Part shown: positions 17,268 to 27,812 of the stretch, in pieces | Layout: each line of letters starts with the position of its first letter | Numbering within the stretch: the first letter of the stretch is position 1 | Assembly: GCA_018823835.1 (NCBI GenBank) | Contig: JAHJHT010000002.1 | Location: forward strand, 1,860,001 to 1,924,000 | Direction: 5' to 3' | Length of the DNA: 64,000 bases | From: Alphaproteobacteria bacterium | GTDB lineage: Bacteria > Pseudomonadota > Alphaproteobacteria > Rhizobiales > Rhizobiaceae | The notes under the pieces: model-generated | What the model saw: the letters and a program-made list of their open reading frames with translations, nothing else | Database searches by the model: none | Told to the model about the DNA's origin: nothing | Position numbers and translations under genes: made by a program

Positions 17268-17903
17268 ATGGCTCTGGAGCTGCACGGCTACCGCTACAGC
17301 GTCTATCTGCGCATCGTCGCCATGACGCTCGCCGAGAAGGGGTGCGACTGGACGCACGTCGAGGTGAACCCCTTCGCCGACCCGGTCCCGCAGAGCTATC
17401 TCGCCCTCCATCCGTTCGGGCGCGTGCCGACGCTCATCCATGACGGCTTCGTGCTCTACGAGACATCGGCGATCATCCGTTATGTGGACGAGGCCTTCGG
17501 GCCGGCGACGCTGCAGCCCTCCGATCCGCAGCAGCGGGCGCGCATGAACCAGATCGTCGCCATTGCCGATTCCTACGGCTATTGGCCGATGGTCAGGCAG
17601 GTCTTTGCCCAGCGTGTCTTTGCCCCTGCCACGGGGCAAGACGCCGACGAAGGCATGATTGCCGAGGGACTGGAAAAATCCGCACAGGTTCTGGCGGCCC
17701 TGGAAAAGCTGGCGGCCGGCGGGCCATTTCTGGTCGGCAACACGCTGTCGCTTGCCGATCTGCATCTCGGCGCCATGATCGCCTATTTCACCGCCGCGCC
17801 GGAGGGGAAGGCCGAACTCGGCCGTCACGCCCGGCTTTCCGAATGGTGGCTTGCATTTTCTTCGTCAGCTGCGCTGCGCGAAACCGATCCCGGCCTGCCG
17901 TAG
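17268..17903 (+). CDS. Glutathione S-transferase family protein
   Basis: A 211-residue two-domain GST: a thioredoxin-fold N terminus (LHGYRYSVYLRIVAMTLAEKG, with HPFGRVPTLIHDGFVLYETSAIIRY for glutathione binding) and an all-helical C-terminal domain (LVGNTLSLADLHLGAMIAYF). The catalytic residue is probably the Tyr or Ser near position 9, which is unclear. Cotranscribed with hpt by spacing; substrate unknown. Confidence 0.88.
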   Translation: MALELHGYRYSVYLRIVAMTLAEKGCDWTHVEVNPFADPVPQSYLALHPFGRVPTLIHDGFVLYETSAIIRYVDEAFGPATLQPSDPQQRARMNQIVAIADSYGYWPMVRQVFAQRVFAPATGQDADEGMIAEGLEKSAQVLAALEKLAAGGPFLVGNTLSLADLHLGAMIAYFTAAPEGKAELGRHARLSEWWLAFSSSAALRETDPGLP

Positions 17904-17959
17904 GACTAGCCTCGCCCACTCTCGATCTTACTGGCGACGTGCCGCGCGACAGGCGCCGA

Positions 17960-20548
17960 CTACTTCATGTCGAGCAGCCGCTCGAGATAGTCGCGCTCGA
18001 GCTCGGGGCTCAACGCGTTGCCGAGGCGCTTGCGGATGGCTTCCAGGATCTGGCGCGCGCGCTGCACGTCGATCTCGTCGGGCACCTTCACCGAATCGCC
18101 GAAGTCCGGACCCTGCGTGGCGCGCGGCCGGCCGAGCGGGTCGCGGTCGGCGTTCTGCTGGCGCCCGCCTTCCTGGCCGCCGCCTTCCTCGCCCTGCATG
18201 GCCTGCATCATCTGTTCCATCATGTTCTGGCCGCCCTTGCGCAGGGCCTCCAGCGCGCGGCCTTGTTCGCCCACCGCGCGATCGCCTTCGCCGCGGCCGA
18301 GCGATCCTTCTGCCTCGCCCATAGCCTCGCCGGCCTCGCCAAGGCCTTCGCCCGGCTCCATGCCCATGCCTTCGAGGCTTTTCATCAGCGCTTCCAGGTC
18401 GTCCTGCAACTGTCCCTGTCCCTGCTGCAACTGCTTCAGCGCCTCGGCGAATTCCTCGGGGGTCATCGGGCGTCCCTGGCCATTCTCGCCCTGGTCGCCC
18501 TGCTGGCCCTGTTCTCCCTGCTCGCCGCCTTCACCGAACTGCTCGCTGCGGTCCTTGCCGCGCTGGCGCTGGCCGCGCTGCATCTGGTCCATGCGGAAGG
18601 TCTCGTTCATCATCTCCTGCTGGCGACGCATGATCTCGCCGAGCTTGTCCATCTGCTGGCGCATCTCGGAGTTCTGCTGCCCGCTCTGGCCCGGATTCTG
18701 CCGCCCGGCCTGCAGGTTGTTCATCATCTCCTGCAGCTGCGCGAGCAGGTCGCGCGCCTGGTCGCGGTTGCCCGACTTGGCCAGGTTCTCGATCTGGTCC
18801 AGCATCTTCTGCAGGTCGCTCTGGCGCATCTCCTGGCCGTCGCGCGGCATCTGATCGGCCATGGAGGGGTTCTGCATGGCGCGCTCGGCGAACTCGCGCA
18901 GGAACTCGTCCATTGCCTCGCGCAGCTCTGCCATCAGCCGCTCGATCTCCTCGTCGGAGGCGTCATTCTCCAGCGCCTGCTGCAGGGCCTCCTGCGCCTG
19001 GCGCAGCCGCTTCTCCGCGGCCGACAGGTCGCCGTCCTCGATGGCCAGGGCCATCTGCCACATATAGTCGGCCACCTCACGCAGCTGGTCGTCGCTCGAC
19101 GCCATCTTGAGCATGGTGCGGCCGGTCATCAGCCCGAGATAGTGCGAGGCGTTGTCGAGCGTGTCCTCGGGGCGCAGCGTGATCGCGTCAATGAGATTGA
19201 GGACGTGGCGCTTGCGGTTGGCGTCCAGCGAAAGGATCTTGCGGTGCTCGACGATGGCCTTGGCCAGAGGGTTGGTGAAGGGCCGTTCCGGCAGCACGAA
19301 GGTCTTGGCCTCGCTCGTCGCCTCCTGGCCCGCCTCGTCGCGGGTCTTCAGCGTCATGGTCACCGTCGAGCCTGACCATACGTGCTCGGTCAGGTCGCGC
19401 GAGGTCTTGGCTGCCGGCTCCTTGGCGTCGCGTCGCGGCAGCGTCAGCGGCATCTCCGGCGCTACGTAGAGCGGCCGTGCGTCGCCGGCCGGCGGCTCGC
19501 CGAGCTCGATCACCGCCTCGGCGGAAGCTGCGCCATAGTCGTCCTCGATCTCGTAGGCGAGTTCCAGCGCGCCGTTGACCGCGCGCTTCGGCTCGTCGGC
19601 AAAACGGATCACCGGGGGCTGGTCGGGGATGACCGTGAACACCCACTGCGCCAGTTCCTGCTCACCGGATTTCAGCGAGAGGACGCCGTCGACGGTCAGC
19701 TTGGCGAAGAACTGCCGAACGGTGGACCGGCCGCCGGCCGCCGGCCTGGCGTCGGCAGCCTCTCCAGCGCCTTCCGGCATCAGGTCACGCATGGCGCCGG
19801 CGGCGTCCGTGAAGACCAGTTCCTCGGCCCCCGAGCCGCCGGTAACGCGAAGCGCCAGGTCGCTCTGCTCGGGAACGGAGAAGACCTGCTGCTCGAGGTT
19901 GCCGGTTGCGGTCAGAAACAGCGGCGGCTTGCCGGTATAGACCGGCGGCGTCACCCAGGCGTCGATGCGGGCCGGCACGGCTTCGGCGCGGGCATGGGCG
20001 CGAAAGCCGTCGCCGAGGCTGCCGCCGAGCGGCCCGTAGGAGAAGGCGAAGGCGGTAATCAGCAGCAATCCGGCTACGGCGCGCAGGCCCCATGGATCGC
20101 GTTCGGGAACGCGCGTACGTGGCATGTCACCGACGAGCCCGTCGAGGCTGGCAGCCATGCGGCGCTGGTGCTCGCGCCAGAGCGCGTCGGAAAATGCGGT
20201 ATCCCGGCCACTCGGCCGGTCCGCCTGGACGAGTACCGGCGTGTGCGGCAGCCGGTTGGCGCGTTCGATGCGGCGGTCGATTTCGGCGGCGGTCGGCCTG
20301 CGGAACAGACGAAGCGGAACGAGCGCAGCCACGGCGCCGGCGGCAAGAATGACCATCAGGACCAGTCGGGCGGCGTCGGGGACTACACGGAATACGCCAA
20401 GCCAGGACAGGCTGAGGAACAGGCTTGCAACGACCAGAAATGGCAGGATCAGCGGCCAGCCACGCTCGACGGTCATCGTCGCAGCGATAGCGGCCCTTGT
20501 GCGGGCAAGCCTTCCTGACAAAATCGTCTTGCCGTCTTCCGCCGCCAT
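17960..20548 (-). CDS. TIGR02302 / DUF4175 family membrane protein
   Basis: An 862-residue protein. The N terminus has two transmembrane helices (about residues 32-50 and 60-80) and a third near 150. The middle is an extracytoplasmic beta-rich region, and the C-terminal third is a long Gln-, Glu- and Met-rich helical and low-complexity segment (LAQLQEMMNNLQ, then GEQGEQGQQGDQGENGQ). This layout is that of TIGR02302, a conserved alphaproteobacterial family of unknown function that sits next to lysA in many rhizobia. It follows lysA by about 120 bases. Confidence 0.88.
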   Translation of the reverse strand: MAAEDGKTILSGRLARTRAAIAATMTVERGWPLILPFLVVASLFLSLSWLGVFRVVPDAARLVLMVILAAGAVAALVPLRLFRRPTAAEIDRRIERANRLPHTPVLVQADRPSGRDTAFSDALWREHQRRMAASLDGLVGDMPRTRVPERDPWGLRAVAGLLLITAFAFSYGPLGGSLGDGFRAHARAEAVPARIDAWVTPPVYTGKPPLFLTATGNLEQQVFSVPEQSDLALRVTGGSGAEELVFTDAAGAMRDLMPEGAGEAADARPAAGGRSTVRQFFAKLTVDGVLSLKSGEQELAQWVFTVIPDQPPVIRFADEPKRAVNGALELAYEIEDDYGAASAEAVIELGEPPAGDARPLYVAPEMPLTLPRRDAKEPAAKTSRDLTEHVWSGSTVTMTLKTRDEAGQEATSEAKTFVLPERPFTNPLAKAIVEHRKILSLDANRKRHVLNLIDAITLRPEDTLDNASHYLGLMTGRTMLKMASSDDQLREVADYMWQMALAIEDGDLSAAEKRLRQAQEALQQALENDASDEEIERLMAELREAMDEFLREFAERAMQNPSMADQMPRDGQEMRQSDLQKMLDQIENLAKSGNRDQARDLLAQLQEMMNNLQAGRQNPGQSGQQNSEMRQQMDKLGEIMRRQQEMMNETFRMDQMQRGQRQRGKDRSEQFGEGGEQGEQGQQGDQGENGQGRPMTPEEFAEALKQLQQGQGQLQDDLEALMKSLEGMGMEPGEGLGEAGEAMGEAEGSLGRGEGDRAVGEQGRALEALRKGGQNMMEQMMQAMQGEEGGGQEGGRQQNADRDPLGRPRATQGPDFGDSVKVPDEIDVQRARQILEAIRKRLGNALSPELERDYLERLLDMK

Positions 20549-20665
20549 CAGCCCTTCCAGCGCGAACCGCGAAATGCGTCGCAGACCTCAGGACTCAAAG
20601 AATAGCAGCAATCGAGGCAAAGGCGAGGCGGGATAGCGAAAACGTGATCGTCCCGCACGTGCCCG

Positions 20666-21931
20666 CTAGAGCCAGTCGGGCAGCGAATCGAGGCCGATCA
20701 GATCGTGGTAGGACGGCCGCGGGCGCACCACGTGGAAGCGGTCGCCGTCGACCAGGACCTCCGGCACGAGAAGGCGGGAATTGTAGGTTCCGGACTGCAC
20801 TGCGCCATAGGCGCCGGCGGTGCCGAGCGCGATCAGGTCGCCGGACTTCAGCCGCGGCAGCTCGCGGCCGAGCCCCAGGTAGTCGCCGGTTTCGCAAACC
20901 GGCCCGACCACGTCGGCGATCATGCGCGGCGCGTCTGCCGGCTGCTGCACCACCGGGCGGATGTCGTGGTAGGCCTCGTAGAGCGTCGGCCGGATCAGGT
21001 CGTTCATCGCCGCATCGACGATCAGGAAGTTCTTCACGTCGCCTTCCTTGACGAAGATCACCTCGCTGACAAGGATTCCCGCATTGCCGACGATCAGCCG
21101 GCCCGGCTCGAACATGACCTTCACACCGAGGCTTGTGACATGCTTCTTGACGATCGCGGCGTAGGCATCCGGCAGCGGCGGCGGGGCATTGTCCGTCCGG
21201 TAGGGAATGCCCAGCCCGCCACCGAGATCGACATGCTCGATCGCGTGGCCGTCGGCCCGCAGCGTGCCGATCAGTTCGGCGAGCAGCGCAAACGCATCGT
21301 CGAAGGGCTGCAACTCGGTGATCTGGCTGCCGATATGGGTGTCGATGCCGACCACCTTGATGCCGGGCAATCCTGCGGCCTTGCCGTAGACGGCGCGGGC
21401 GTGCTGCCAGGCGATGCCGAACTTGTTCTCCGCCTTGCCGGTGGAAATCTTGGCGTGCGTCCGGGCGTCGACATCGGGATTGATGCGCAGCGAGATGGGC
21501 GCGGTCTTGCCCAAGGCCGAGGCGCGGGCCGACAGAAGCTCGAGTTCCGGTTCGGATTCGACGTTGAAGCAGAGAATGCCGGCTTCGAGCGCGAAATCCA
21601 TTTCCCGCGCCGTCTTGCCGACACCCGAGAACAGGATCCTGTCGGCGGGGATGCCGGCGGCAAGCGCGCGGCGCATCTCGCCCTCAGACACCACGTCGGC
21701 GCCGGCGCCGAGCTTTGCCAGCGTCTTCAGCACGGCCTGGTTGGAATTCGCCTTCATGGCGTAGCAGACCAGCGCGTCGAGTTCCTCGAAGGCCTTGGCG
21801 AACACCGTGTAGTGCCGCGTCAGCGTCGCTGTCGAATAGCAGTAGAAGGGCGTGCCGACCGCTGCCGCAATGGCCGGAATGGCTACGTCTTCGGCGTTCA
21901 GCACGCCGTCGCGGTAATCGAAATGGTTCAC
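20666..21931 (-). CDS. lysA: Diaminopimelate decarboxylase
   Basis: A 421-residue PLP enzyme. The Schiff-base lysine is in ALVCYAMKANSNQAVL (near residue 58). The HIGSQI motif (VVGIDTHIGSQITELQPF), the glycine loop DLGGGLGIPY, and the C-terminal GPVCETGDYLG (substrate Cys and Glu) are all intact. It converts meso-diaminopimelate to lysine. The lipoprotein gene and argH lie upstream on the same strand, as in other rhizobia. Confidence 0.97.
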   Translation of the reverse strand: MNHFDYRDGVLNAEDVAIPAIAAAVGTPFYCYSTATLTRHYTVFAKAFEELDALVCYAMKANSNQAVLKTLAKLGAGADVVSEGEMRRALAAGIPADRILFSGVGKTAREMDFALEAGILCFNVESEPELELLSARASALGKTAPISLRINPDVDARTHAKISTGKAENKFGIAWQHARAVYGKAAGLPGIKVVGIDTHIGSQITELQPFDDAFALLAELIGTLRADGHAIEHVDLGGGLGIPYRTDNAPPPLPDAYAAIVKKHVTSLGVKVMFEPGRLIVGNAGILVSEVIFVKEGDVKNFLIVDAAMNDLIRPTLYEAYHDIRPVVQQPADAPRMIADVVGPVCETGDYLGLGRELPRLKSGDLIALGTAGAYGAVQSGTYNSRLLVPEVLVDGDRFHVVRPRPSYHDLIGLDSLPDWL

Positions 21932-21953
21932 GGCAAATTCGCCTGGAAAAGTG

Positions 21954-22169
21954 TCAGAGCAGCGGATCGAGCAGGAAGGGCTTGTCCGTATCGGGTTGTT
22001 CAGGCTCGGGCGGGGCTGGTTCGCCTGCTTTCAGCGCATCCTTGCGCGCCTGCACCTGCGCCTCGTAGGGCGTATCGAGGCCGGCCTTGCGGCCGCAGGC
22101 CGAAGCCATGGCGACGGCCGTCAGAAGCACGAGCGTCGTGAAAATCCTGCCAGCCGTCATCGAAGCCAT
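21954..22169 (-). CDS. Small LptM-like lipoprotein
   Basis: A protein of about 71 residues with a lipoprotein signal: a short basic start, hydrophobic IFTTLVLLTAVAMA and the lipobox AMASAC-GRK. The mature part is short, Pro/Glu-rich and disordered-looking, ending PDTDKPFLLDPLL. Small lipoproteins of this kind between argH and lysA are annotated LptM/YifL-like; LptM stabilises LptD in enterobacteria, but the role here is inferred only. Start at ATG 22169 (AGG six bases upstream) or at ATG 22160. Confidence 0.8.
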   Translation of the reverse strand: MASMTAGRIFTTLVLLTAVAMASACGRKAGLDTPYEAQVQARKDALKAGEPAPPEPEQPDTDKPFLLDPLL

Positions 22170-22233
22170 CCGTGCCTGAGAAAATACGTCAGCCGCTTTT
22201 AGCGAAGTTTCCGGGCCTTTGCACCCCGGCAAA

Positions 22234-23637
22234 TCATGCCTTGGCGAGGCGCTTCTTCCAATAGCGGACCTGTTTCCTGACCTCTTTCGGCGCGGTGCCG
22301 CCGAAGCTTGTCCGGCTGTTGACCGAATTCTTCACCGACAGGACGGAGAAGATGCCGTCGGTGATGCCGGGATGGATCGACTGCAGGTCTGCCAGGCCGA
22401 GCTTCTCGAGCGGCGACTTGCGTGATTCGGCCAACGCGACGGCGCGGCCGGTAACGTGGTGGGCCTCGCGGAACGGCATGCCGAGTTCGCGCACCAGCCA
22501 GTCGGCCAGGTCGGTCGCCGTCGAATAGCCGCTACCGGCGGCGCGCTTCATGGCAGCCGTCTCGACAGTCATGTCGCGCACCATGCCGGTCATGGCGGCA
22601 AGCATCAGGTCGAGCGTCTCTGCCGCGTCGAAGACGGCTTCCTTGTCTTCCTGCATGTCCTTGGAATAGGTCAGCGGCAGGCCCTTCATCACCGTCAGCA
22701 GCGCGATCAGGTCGCCATTGATGCGCCCGGTCTTGGCGCGCACCAGTTCGGCGGCGTCCGGGTTCTTCTTCTGCGGCATGATCGACGAACCGGTCGAGAA
22801 CTGGTCCGACAGCCTGACGAAACCGAACTGCGGCGTCGACCAGATGACGATCTCCTCGGCCAGTCGCGACAGATGCGTGGCGCAGATGGCCGACAGGCTC
22901 AGAAACTCCAGCGCGAAATCGCGGTCGGACACGGAATCGAGCGAATTGCGGGTCGGCTCGCGGAAGCCGAGCGCCTTGGCGGTCATATCGCGGTCGATCG
23001 GGAAGCCTGTGCCGGCAAGGGCCGCGGCGCCGAGCGGGCTCTCGTCCATCCGCTCGACCGCGTCCCTGACGCGCGACAAGTCGCGCGAGAACATCTCGAC
23101 ATAGGCCATGCAATGATGACCGAAGGTTACCGGCTGCGCGGTCTGCAGGTGGGTGAAGCCCGGCATCACGGTTGCGGCATGTTCCTCGGCGCGCTCCAGG
23201 AAGGCTGCGATTAGGCCCTTCAGCGCCTCGGCGACGCGCAGGCATTCCTGCTTCGTCCAGAGCCGGAAATCGACCGCCACCTGGTCGTTGCGCGAGCGCG
23301 CCGTGTGCAGCCGCCCCGCGGCCGGCCCGATCAGTGCGGCAAGCCGCGCCTCGACATTCATGTGAATGTCCTCGAGCTTTTCGGAAAAGGCGAAGCTGCC
23401 GGCCTCGATTTCACGCAAAATCGTGTTCAGCCCGTGAGCGATTTTTTCTTGATCTTCGCCGGGGATGATGCCCGTTTCGGCAAGCATTTCGGAATGAGCG
23501 AGCGAGCCCTGGATGTCCTGCGCGTAGAGCGCCTTGTCGAAGGAAATGGAGGCGTTGATCGCCTGCATGATGGCGGCGGGACCCGAGGCAAAACGTCCGC
23601 CCCACATCTGGTTGCTGGTCTTGTCTTCGCTCATCAT
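22234..23637 (-). CDS. argH: Argininosuccinate lyase
   Basis: A 467-residue fumarase/aspartase-superfamily enzyme with the signature [17 protein letters not shown] (catalytic Ser loop), [17 protein letters not shown] and [15 protein letters not shown]. It releases arginine and fumarate in the last step of arginine synthesis. The N terminus [13 protein letters not shown] is typical. It is divergent from tlpA with only 26 bases between the starts, so the promoters overlap. Confidence 0.97.
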   Translation of the reverse strand: MMSEDKTSNQMWGGRFASGPAAIMQAINASISFDKALYAQDIQGSLAHSEMLAETGIIPGEDQEKIAHGLNTILREIEAGSFAFSEKLEDIHMNVEARLAALIGPAAGRLHTARSRNDQVAVDFRLWTKQECLRVAEALKGLIAAFLERAEEHAATVMPGFTHLQTAQPVTFGHHCMAYVEMFSRDLSRVRDAVERMDESPLGAAALAGTGFPIDRDMTAKALGFREPTRNSLDSVSDRDFALEFLSLSAICATHLSRLAEEIVIWSTPQFGFVRLSDQFSTGSSIMPQKKNPDAAELVRAKTGRINGDLIALLTVMKGLPLTYSKDMQEDKEAVFDAAETLDLMLAAMTGMVRDMTVETAAMKRAAGSGYSTATDLADWLVRELGMPFREAHHVTGRAVALAESRKSPLEKLGLADLQSIHPGITDGIFSVLSVKNSVNSRTSFGGTAPKEVRKQVRYWKKRLAKA

Positions 23638-23663
23638 GATAACCGGGCGCTGGAGTTCGCTTA

Positions 23664-24353
23664 ATGACGGATAAAAAGAAATCGCTGATGCCGGCCGGCC
23701 GCATGATCCTGATCGCGGTGCTGGCCGGTGCGCTCGCCGGCGCGGTCGCGGTATATGTCAGGACCACCCTTTCTGGCAACAACGCGCCCGGAACGCCCGT
23801 TGCCGCGGACGATACTTCGGCAGCCGATGACGCGGCCTGCGCCCTGAAGGCGGACCGTGCAAAGACCGTCGCTGCCGCCGCCACCGGCGCCGTCGCGGCC
23901 ATGCTGCCCGCCGACCCGCCGCAGTCGCTGAAAGGCCTCGCCTTCAACGGACCGGACGGCGCGCCCATGACGCTTGGCGACCATGCTGGAAAGCTGGTGC
24001 TCTTCAACCTCTGGGCGACCTGGTGCGTGCCGTGCCGCGAGGAAATGCCGGCGCTGAACACGTTGCAGAAGGACATCGGTGGCGACGCCTTCGAAGTGGT
24101 CGCGGTCAATGTCGATACCGGCGACGACACCAAGCCGAAAAAATTCCTGGCCGAGACCGGCGTCGATGCGCTCGCCTATTACCGCGACAATTCACTCGAC
24201 CTGTTCAACGACGTGAAGAAGCGCGGCCTGGCGCTCGGCCTGCCGGTGACGCTGCTCGTCGACGACGAAGGCTGCCTGCTCGCCAACATGAACGGCCCGG
24301 CGGACTGGGCCAGCGACGACGCCAAGCGTTTCCTGGCTGCGGCTGGCAGCTGA
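23664..24353 (+). CDS. tlpA: TlpA-type thiol:disulfide interchange protein
   Basis: A 229-residue membrane-anchored thioredoxin. An N-terminal helix ([19 protein letters not shown], residues about 14-32) is followed by a cysteine-containing spacer ([13 protein letters not shown]) and a thioredoxin domain with [16 protein letters not shown] and a cis-proline at GLPVTLLVD. The pair of extra cysteines (spacer Cys and EGCLL) matches TlpA of Bradyrhizobium, a periplasmic reductant for cytochrome oxidase copper loading. Location beside argH is conserved in rhizobia. Confidence 0.9.
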   Translation: MTDKKKSLMPAGRMILIAVLAGALAGAVAVYVRTTLSGNNAPGTPVAADDTSAADDAACALKADRAKTVAAAATGAVAAMLPADPPQSLKGLAFNGPDGAPMTLGDHAGKLVLFNLWATWCVPCREEMPALNTLQKDIGGDAFEVVAVNVDTGDDTKPKKFLAETGVDALAYYRDNSLDLFNDVKKRGLALGLPVTLLVDDEGCLLANMNGPADWASDDAKRFLAAAGS

Positions 24354-24504
24354 CCGGGTCGGCGATCTGAAGCAACGGTCTCGATGCACGTAGCTGTGCA
24401 CAAGCGTTTCCGGCACGAATAGTTTCTCTCGCCAGCAATTCTGTCTGCGGATTAAGGAGAACGGACCGCAGAGGCGGTTTGCGCAGCCAGTGCTGGAGAG
24501 AGCG

Positions 24505-25818
24505 TTGAGGCGATTGTTGTTCGGTGTGCTGGCCCTGCTGGCCGGCGCGGCAGTTTCGGGACCTGGCTCGGCGCAGGAACTTCCCCGTCGCCCCTTCCTC
24601 GGCATTGCGATGGAGAGCGGCGAAGCCGACGGACCACAGGGATCGGCCGTTCGGGTCGAGCGCGTGATCGAGGGCTCGAGCGCCGCGGCGGCCGACATCC
24701 GGCCGGGCGATATCATCGTTTCGGTGGATGGCCGGGTCGTGGCGGAGCCTGCCGACGTCGTCGCCGCCGTGAAACCCAGGCGGGCGCAGGATCGCCTCAG
24801 CATCGTCGTCAGCCGGGCAGGTACGCTCCTGGACAAGGATGTTCCGCTGATCGGCCTGCCACTCGAGACGGCAGAGGGTTTTGATACGCTCTACGAGGCT
24901 GTCGTTGCCGATGGCGATCTGCGCCGCACCATCTTGACGCGTCCTTTCGATGGCGACCGGATGCCTGCAGTCCTGTTTGTCGGCGGGATCGGCTGCTACA
25001 GCATGGAATCGCCCTTTGACGTGGACGAGGTCTACCGCCGGCTCCTTTCCTCCATCACCCGTCTGGGTTTTGTCACCATGCGCGTCGAGAAGAGCGGCAT
25101 GGGCGACAGCCGCGGCGCTCCCTGCGCTTCCGTGGACCTCACTAACGAGTTGGGCGGCTACATGGCCGGGCTGCAGGCGCTTCGAAGCAAGTCCTATGTC
25201 GATGCGGACCGGATCTTCATCGTCGGCCACAGCATCGGCGGCATTGTCGGGCCGCTGCTGGCATCGAAGATGCCGGTCAGAGGCATCGTGGCGATGGAGA
25301 CCGTCGGAACGACCTGGTTCGAATACGAGCTCGTCAATCGCCGTCGCCAGCTGAGGCTCGCGGGAACCGCGCCGGCGGCGCTTGGCCGTGCGATGCAGCT
25401 CAAGCAATGGTGCATGCATCGCCTGCTGATCGAACGGCAGCCGCGCCAGGAAATACTGGCGTCCAGGCCCGAATGTGCCGGCGAGATAGACCTGCCGGCC
25501 TCCGATGCCTATCTGCAGCAGATCGCGGAACTGGACCTTCCCGCGCTTTGGGCCGGATTGAAGCTCGACACGCTGCTCGTCTATGGCAGCGCCGATTACC
25601 TGACCAGCGCCGACGAGCATCTGGCGATCCTCGAAACGATCGAGGCGGCGCGACCAGGTGCCGCCAGTTTCGTCGAGATTGCCGATCTCGATCATTACAT
25701 GACACGCGCGGCGGACCAGCGGGAAAGCTTCGATCGCAAGCGCATGGACGAAACGGGTGATTTTCACCAGGGGCTCGCCCAGACCCTGGGCGACTGGCTC
25801 TTGAAACACGCCGGCTGA
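24505..25818 (+). CDS. Exported PDZ domain - alpha/beta hydrolase fusion
   Basis: About 437 residues. A signal peptide (MRRLLFGVLALLAGAAVSG, cleavage near GSAQE) is followed by a PDZ domain (residues about 26-120: FLGIAMES, VIEGSSAAAADIRPGDIIVSVDGRVV) and an alpha/beta hydrolase domain with the nucleophile elbow GHSIGGIVGP. A late DHYMTRA supplies a plausible catalytic histidine. I placed the start at TTG 24505 after GGAGAG (24495-24500); GTG 24490 is possible. A PDZ domain in front of a hydrolase is unusual. The substrate is unknown; an extracytoplasmic esterase or peptidase role is inferred. Confidence 0.75.
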   Translation: MRRLLFGVLALLAGAAVSGPGSAQELPRRPFLGIAMESGEADGPQGSAVRVERVIEGSSAAAADIRPGDIIVSVDGRVVAEPADVVAAVKPRRAQDRLSIVVSRAGTLLDKDVPLIGLPLETAEGFDTLYEAVVADGDLRRTILTRPFDGDRMPAVLFVGGIGCYSMESPFDVDEVYRRLLSSITRLGFVTMRVEKSGMGDSRGAPCASVDLTNELGGYMAGLQALRSKSYVDADRIFIVGHSIGGIVGPLLASKMPVRGIVAMETVGTTWFEYELVNRRRQLRLAGTAPAALGRAMQLKQWCMHRLLIERQPRQEILASRPECAGEIDLPASDAYLQQIAELDLPALWAGLKLDTLLVYGSADYLTSADEHLAILETIEAARPGAASFVEIADLDHYMTRAADQRESFDRKRMDETGDFHQGLAQTLGDWLLKHAG

Positions 25819-25863
25819 AACAATGTCTCGGCGGCGCTGCGTACCGCCGGGCGGTTGTGGCCC

Positions 25864-26745
25864 CTAGCGCGTCGGGACCGGGTGCTCGCCGCGGTAGTCG
25901 TAGAATCCGCGGCCGGTCTTGCGCCCGAGCCAGCCGGCCTCGACATATTTCACCAGCAGCGGGCAGGGCCGGTACTTCGAGTCCGAGAGCCCGTCATGCA
26001 GCACCTGCATGATCGACAGGCAGGTGTCGAGGCCGATGAAGTCGGCAAGCTGCAGCGGCCCCATCGGGTGATTGGCGCCGAGCTTCATGGCGGTGTCGAT
26101 GGCATCGACCGAGCCGACGCCCTCGTAGAGCGTGTAGATCGCCTCGTTGATCATCGGCAGCAGGATGCGGTTGACGATGAAGGCCGGAAAATCCTCCGAC
26201 ACGGTGATCGTCTTGTCGAGCTTGCCGACGAAGGTCTTGGCGGCGTCGAAGGTCTTGTCGTCGGTGGCGATGCCGCGAACCAGCTCGACCAGCTTCATCA
26301 CCGGCACCGGGTTCATGAAGTGGATGCCCATGAAGCGTTCCGGCCGGTCGGTCTGCGAGGCCAGGCGGGTAATGGAAATCGATGAGGTGTTGGTCGCGAT
26401 GATGGCTTCGGGATTGAGCTGCGGGCAGAGCTGCGCGAAGATCTTGCGCTTGACGGTCTCGTCTTCGGTCGCGGCCTCGATGACGAGGTCCGCGGTGGCG
26501 AGATCGGCCATGCCGGGGGCCGCCGTGATGCGCGCGAGCGCCGCCTGGCGTGCGTCCTCTTCCAGCTTGCCCGAGCCGACCATGCGCGCCATGTTGCCGC
26601 TGATCGTCGCCAGACCCTTTTCGATGCTCTCGGCCGAAATGTCGTAAAGCAGAACCTTGAAACCGGCGATCGCTGAAACCTGCGCGATCCCGCCGCCCAT
26701 CTGCCCGGCGCCGATGACGCCCACCGTCTCGATAGTGCCACTCAT
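25864..26745 (-). CDS. hbdA: 3-hydroxybutyryl-CoA dehydrogenase
   Basis: A 293-residue enzyme with the NAD loop [18 protein letters not shown] at residue 6, [14 protein letters not shown], the catalytic histidine in [17 protein letters not shown], and the C-terminal domain ending [12 protein letters not shown]. It interconverts 3-hydroxybutyryl-CoA and acetoacetyl-CoA. I start at ATG 26745 rather than the open frame to 26778. It follows etfA in the usual rhizobial etfB-etfA-hbdA order, linking acyl-CoA oxidation to electron transfer. Confidence 0.94.
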   Translation of the reverse strand: MSGTIETVGVIGAGQMGGGIAQVSAIAGFKVLLYDISAESIEKGLATISGNMARMVGSGKLEEDARQAALARITAAPGMADLATADLVIEAATEDETVKRKIFAQLCPQLNPEAIIATNTSSISITRLASQTDRPERFMGIHFMNPVPVMKLVELVRGIATDDKTFDAAKTFVGKLDKTITVSEDFPAFIVNRILLPMINEAIYTLYEGVGSVDAIDTAMKLGANHPMGPLQLADFIGLDTCLSIMQVLHDGLSDSKYRPCPLLVKYVEAGWLGRKTGRGFYDYRGEHPVPTR

Positions 26746-26861
26746 TACACTGATCCCGTCAAAGGGCTTCCCGCCCATTTTTTGTGCAGTGCAACCTAGT
26801 TGGCCGGGGAGGCTTCGTCCACCCCGGCCCTTGCGATTTTGACCATCGCTTCAGCGCGTTG

Positions 26862-27791
26862 TCAAAGTGCCTTCTCAAGTTCCGGCAGGATGACGAACAG
26901 ATCGCCGACGAGGCCGTAATCGGCGACCTGGAAGATCGGCGCTTCCTCGTCCTTGTTGATGGCGACGATGACCTTGGAGTCCTTCATGCCGGCGAGGTGC
27001 TGGATGGCACCGGAGATGCCGCAGGCGATGTAGAGGTCCGGCGCCACGACCTTGCCTGTCTGCCCGACCTGCCAGTCGTTCGGCGCATAGCCCGCGTCCA
27101 CCGCGGCGCGCGAGGCGCCGACCGCGGCACCCAGCTTGTCGGCGACCGGCAGGATGACTTCCTGGAACTTTTCCGACGAGCCGAGCGCGCGGCCACCCGA
27201 AATGATGATCTTCGCCGACGTCAGTTCCGGGCGGTCGCTGTCCGACAGCCGGTTCTCGACAAAGGTCGAGAGACCCGGGTTGGCGGCAGCGCTCACTGTC
27301 TCGACCGGGGCCGAGCCGCCTTCGGCCGCACCCTGGAAGGAGGCCGTGCGCACCGTGATCACCCGCTTGGCGTCGCTCGACTGCACCGTCTGAATGGCGT
27401 TGCCGGCATAGATCGGGCGCTTGAACGTATCGGGCGAGACGACCTCGACGATCTCGGAGACCTGCATGACGTCGAGCAGCGCGGCAACGCGCGGCATGAC
27501 GTTCTTGCCCGCAGTGGTGGCCGGCGCGATGATGGTGTCGTAGCCGTCGGCCATGCCGACGATCAGCGCGGCGAGCGGTTCGGCCAGCCGGTTTTCCAGC
27601 TCGTCGGCTTCGGCGAGCAGCACCTTGGTCACGCCCGAGAGTTTCGCGGCGGCGTCGGCCGCTGCCTTTGCGCCCTTGCCGGCGACCAGCACGTGCACGT
27701 CGGAGCCGATCTTCAGCGCTGCGGAGAGCGCCTTGGCGGTCTGGTCGGAAAGGCTCTGGTTGTCGTGTTCGGCGATGAGGAGAATTGCCAT
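26862..27791 (-). CDS. etfA: Electron transfer flavoprotein alpha subunit
   Basis: A 309-residue FAD-binding subunit. The C-terminal FAD domain is clear: SGGRALGS, then [30 protein letters not shown] and [23 protein letters not shown]. With EtfB it accepts electrons from acyl-CoA dehydrogenases and passes them to ETF-ubiquinone oxidoreductase. It lies 21 bases downstream of etfB. Confidence 0.97.
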   Translation of the reverse strand: MAILLIAEHDNQSLSDQTAKALSAALKIGSDVHVLVAGKGAKAAADAAAKLSGVTKVLLAEADELENRLAEPLAALIVGMADGYDTIIAPATTAGKNVMPRVAALLDVMQVSEIVEVVSPDTFKRPIYAGNAIQTVQSSDAKRVITVRTASFQGAAEGGSAPVETVSAAANPGLSTFVENRLSDSDRPELTSAKIIISGGRALGSSEKFQEVILPVADKLGAAVGASRAAVDAGYAPNDWQVGQTGKVVAPDLYIACGISGAIQHLAGMKDSKVIVAINKDEEAPIFQVADYGLVGDLFVILPELEKAL

Positions 27792-27812
27792 GTCTTTATT
27801 CCTTTCCGGCTC

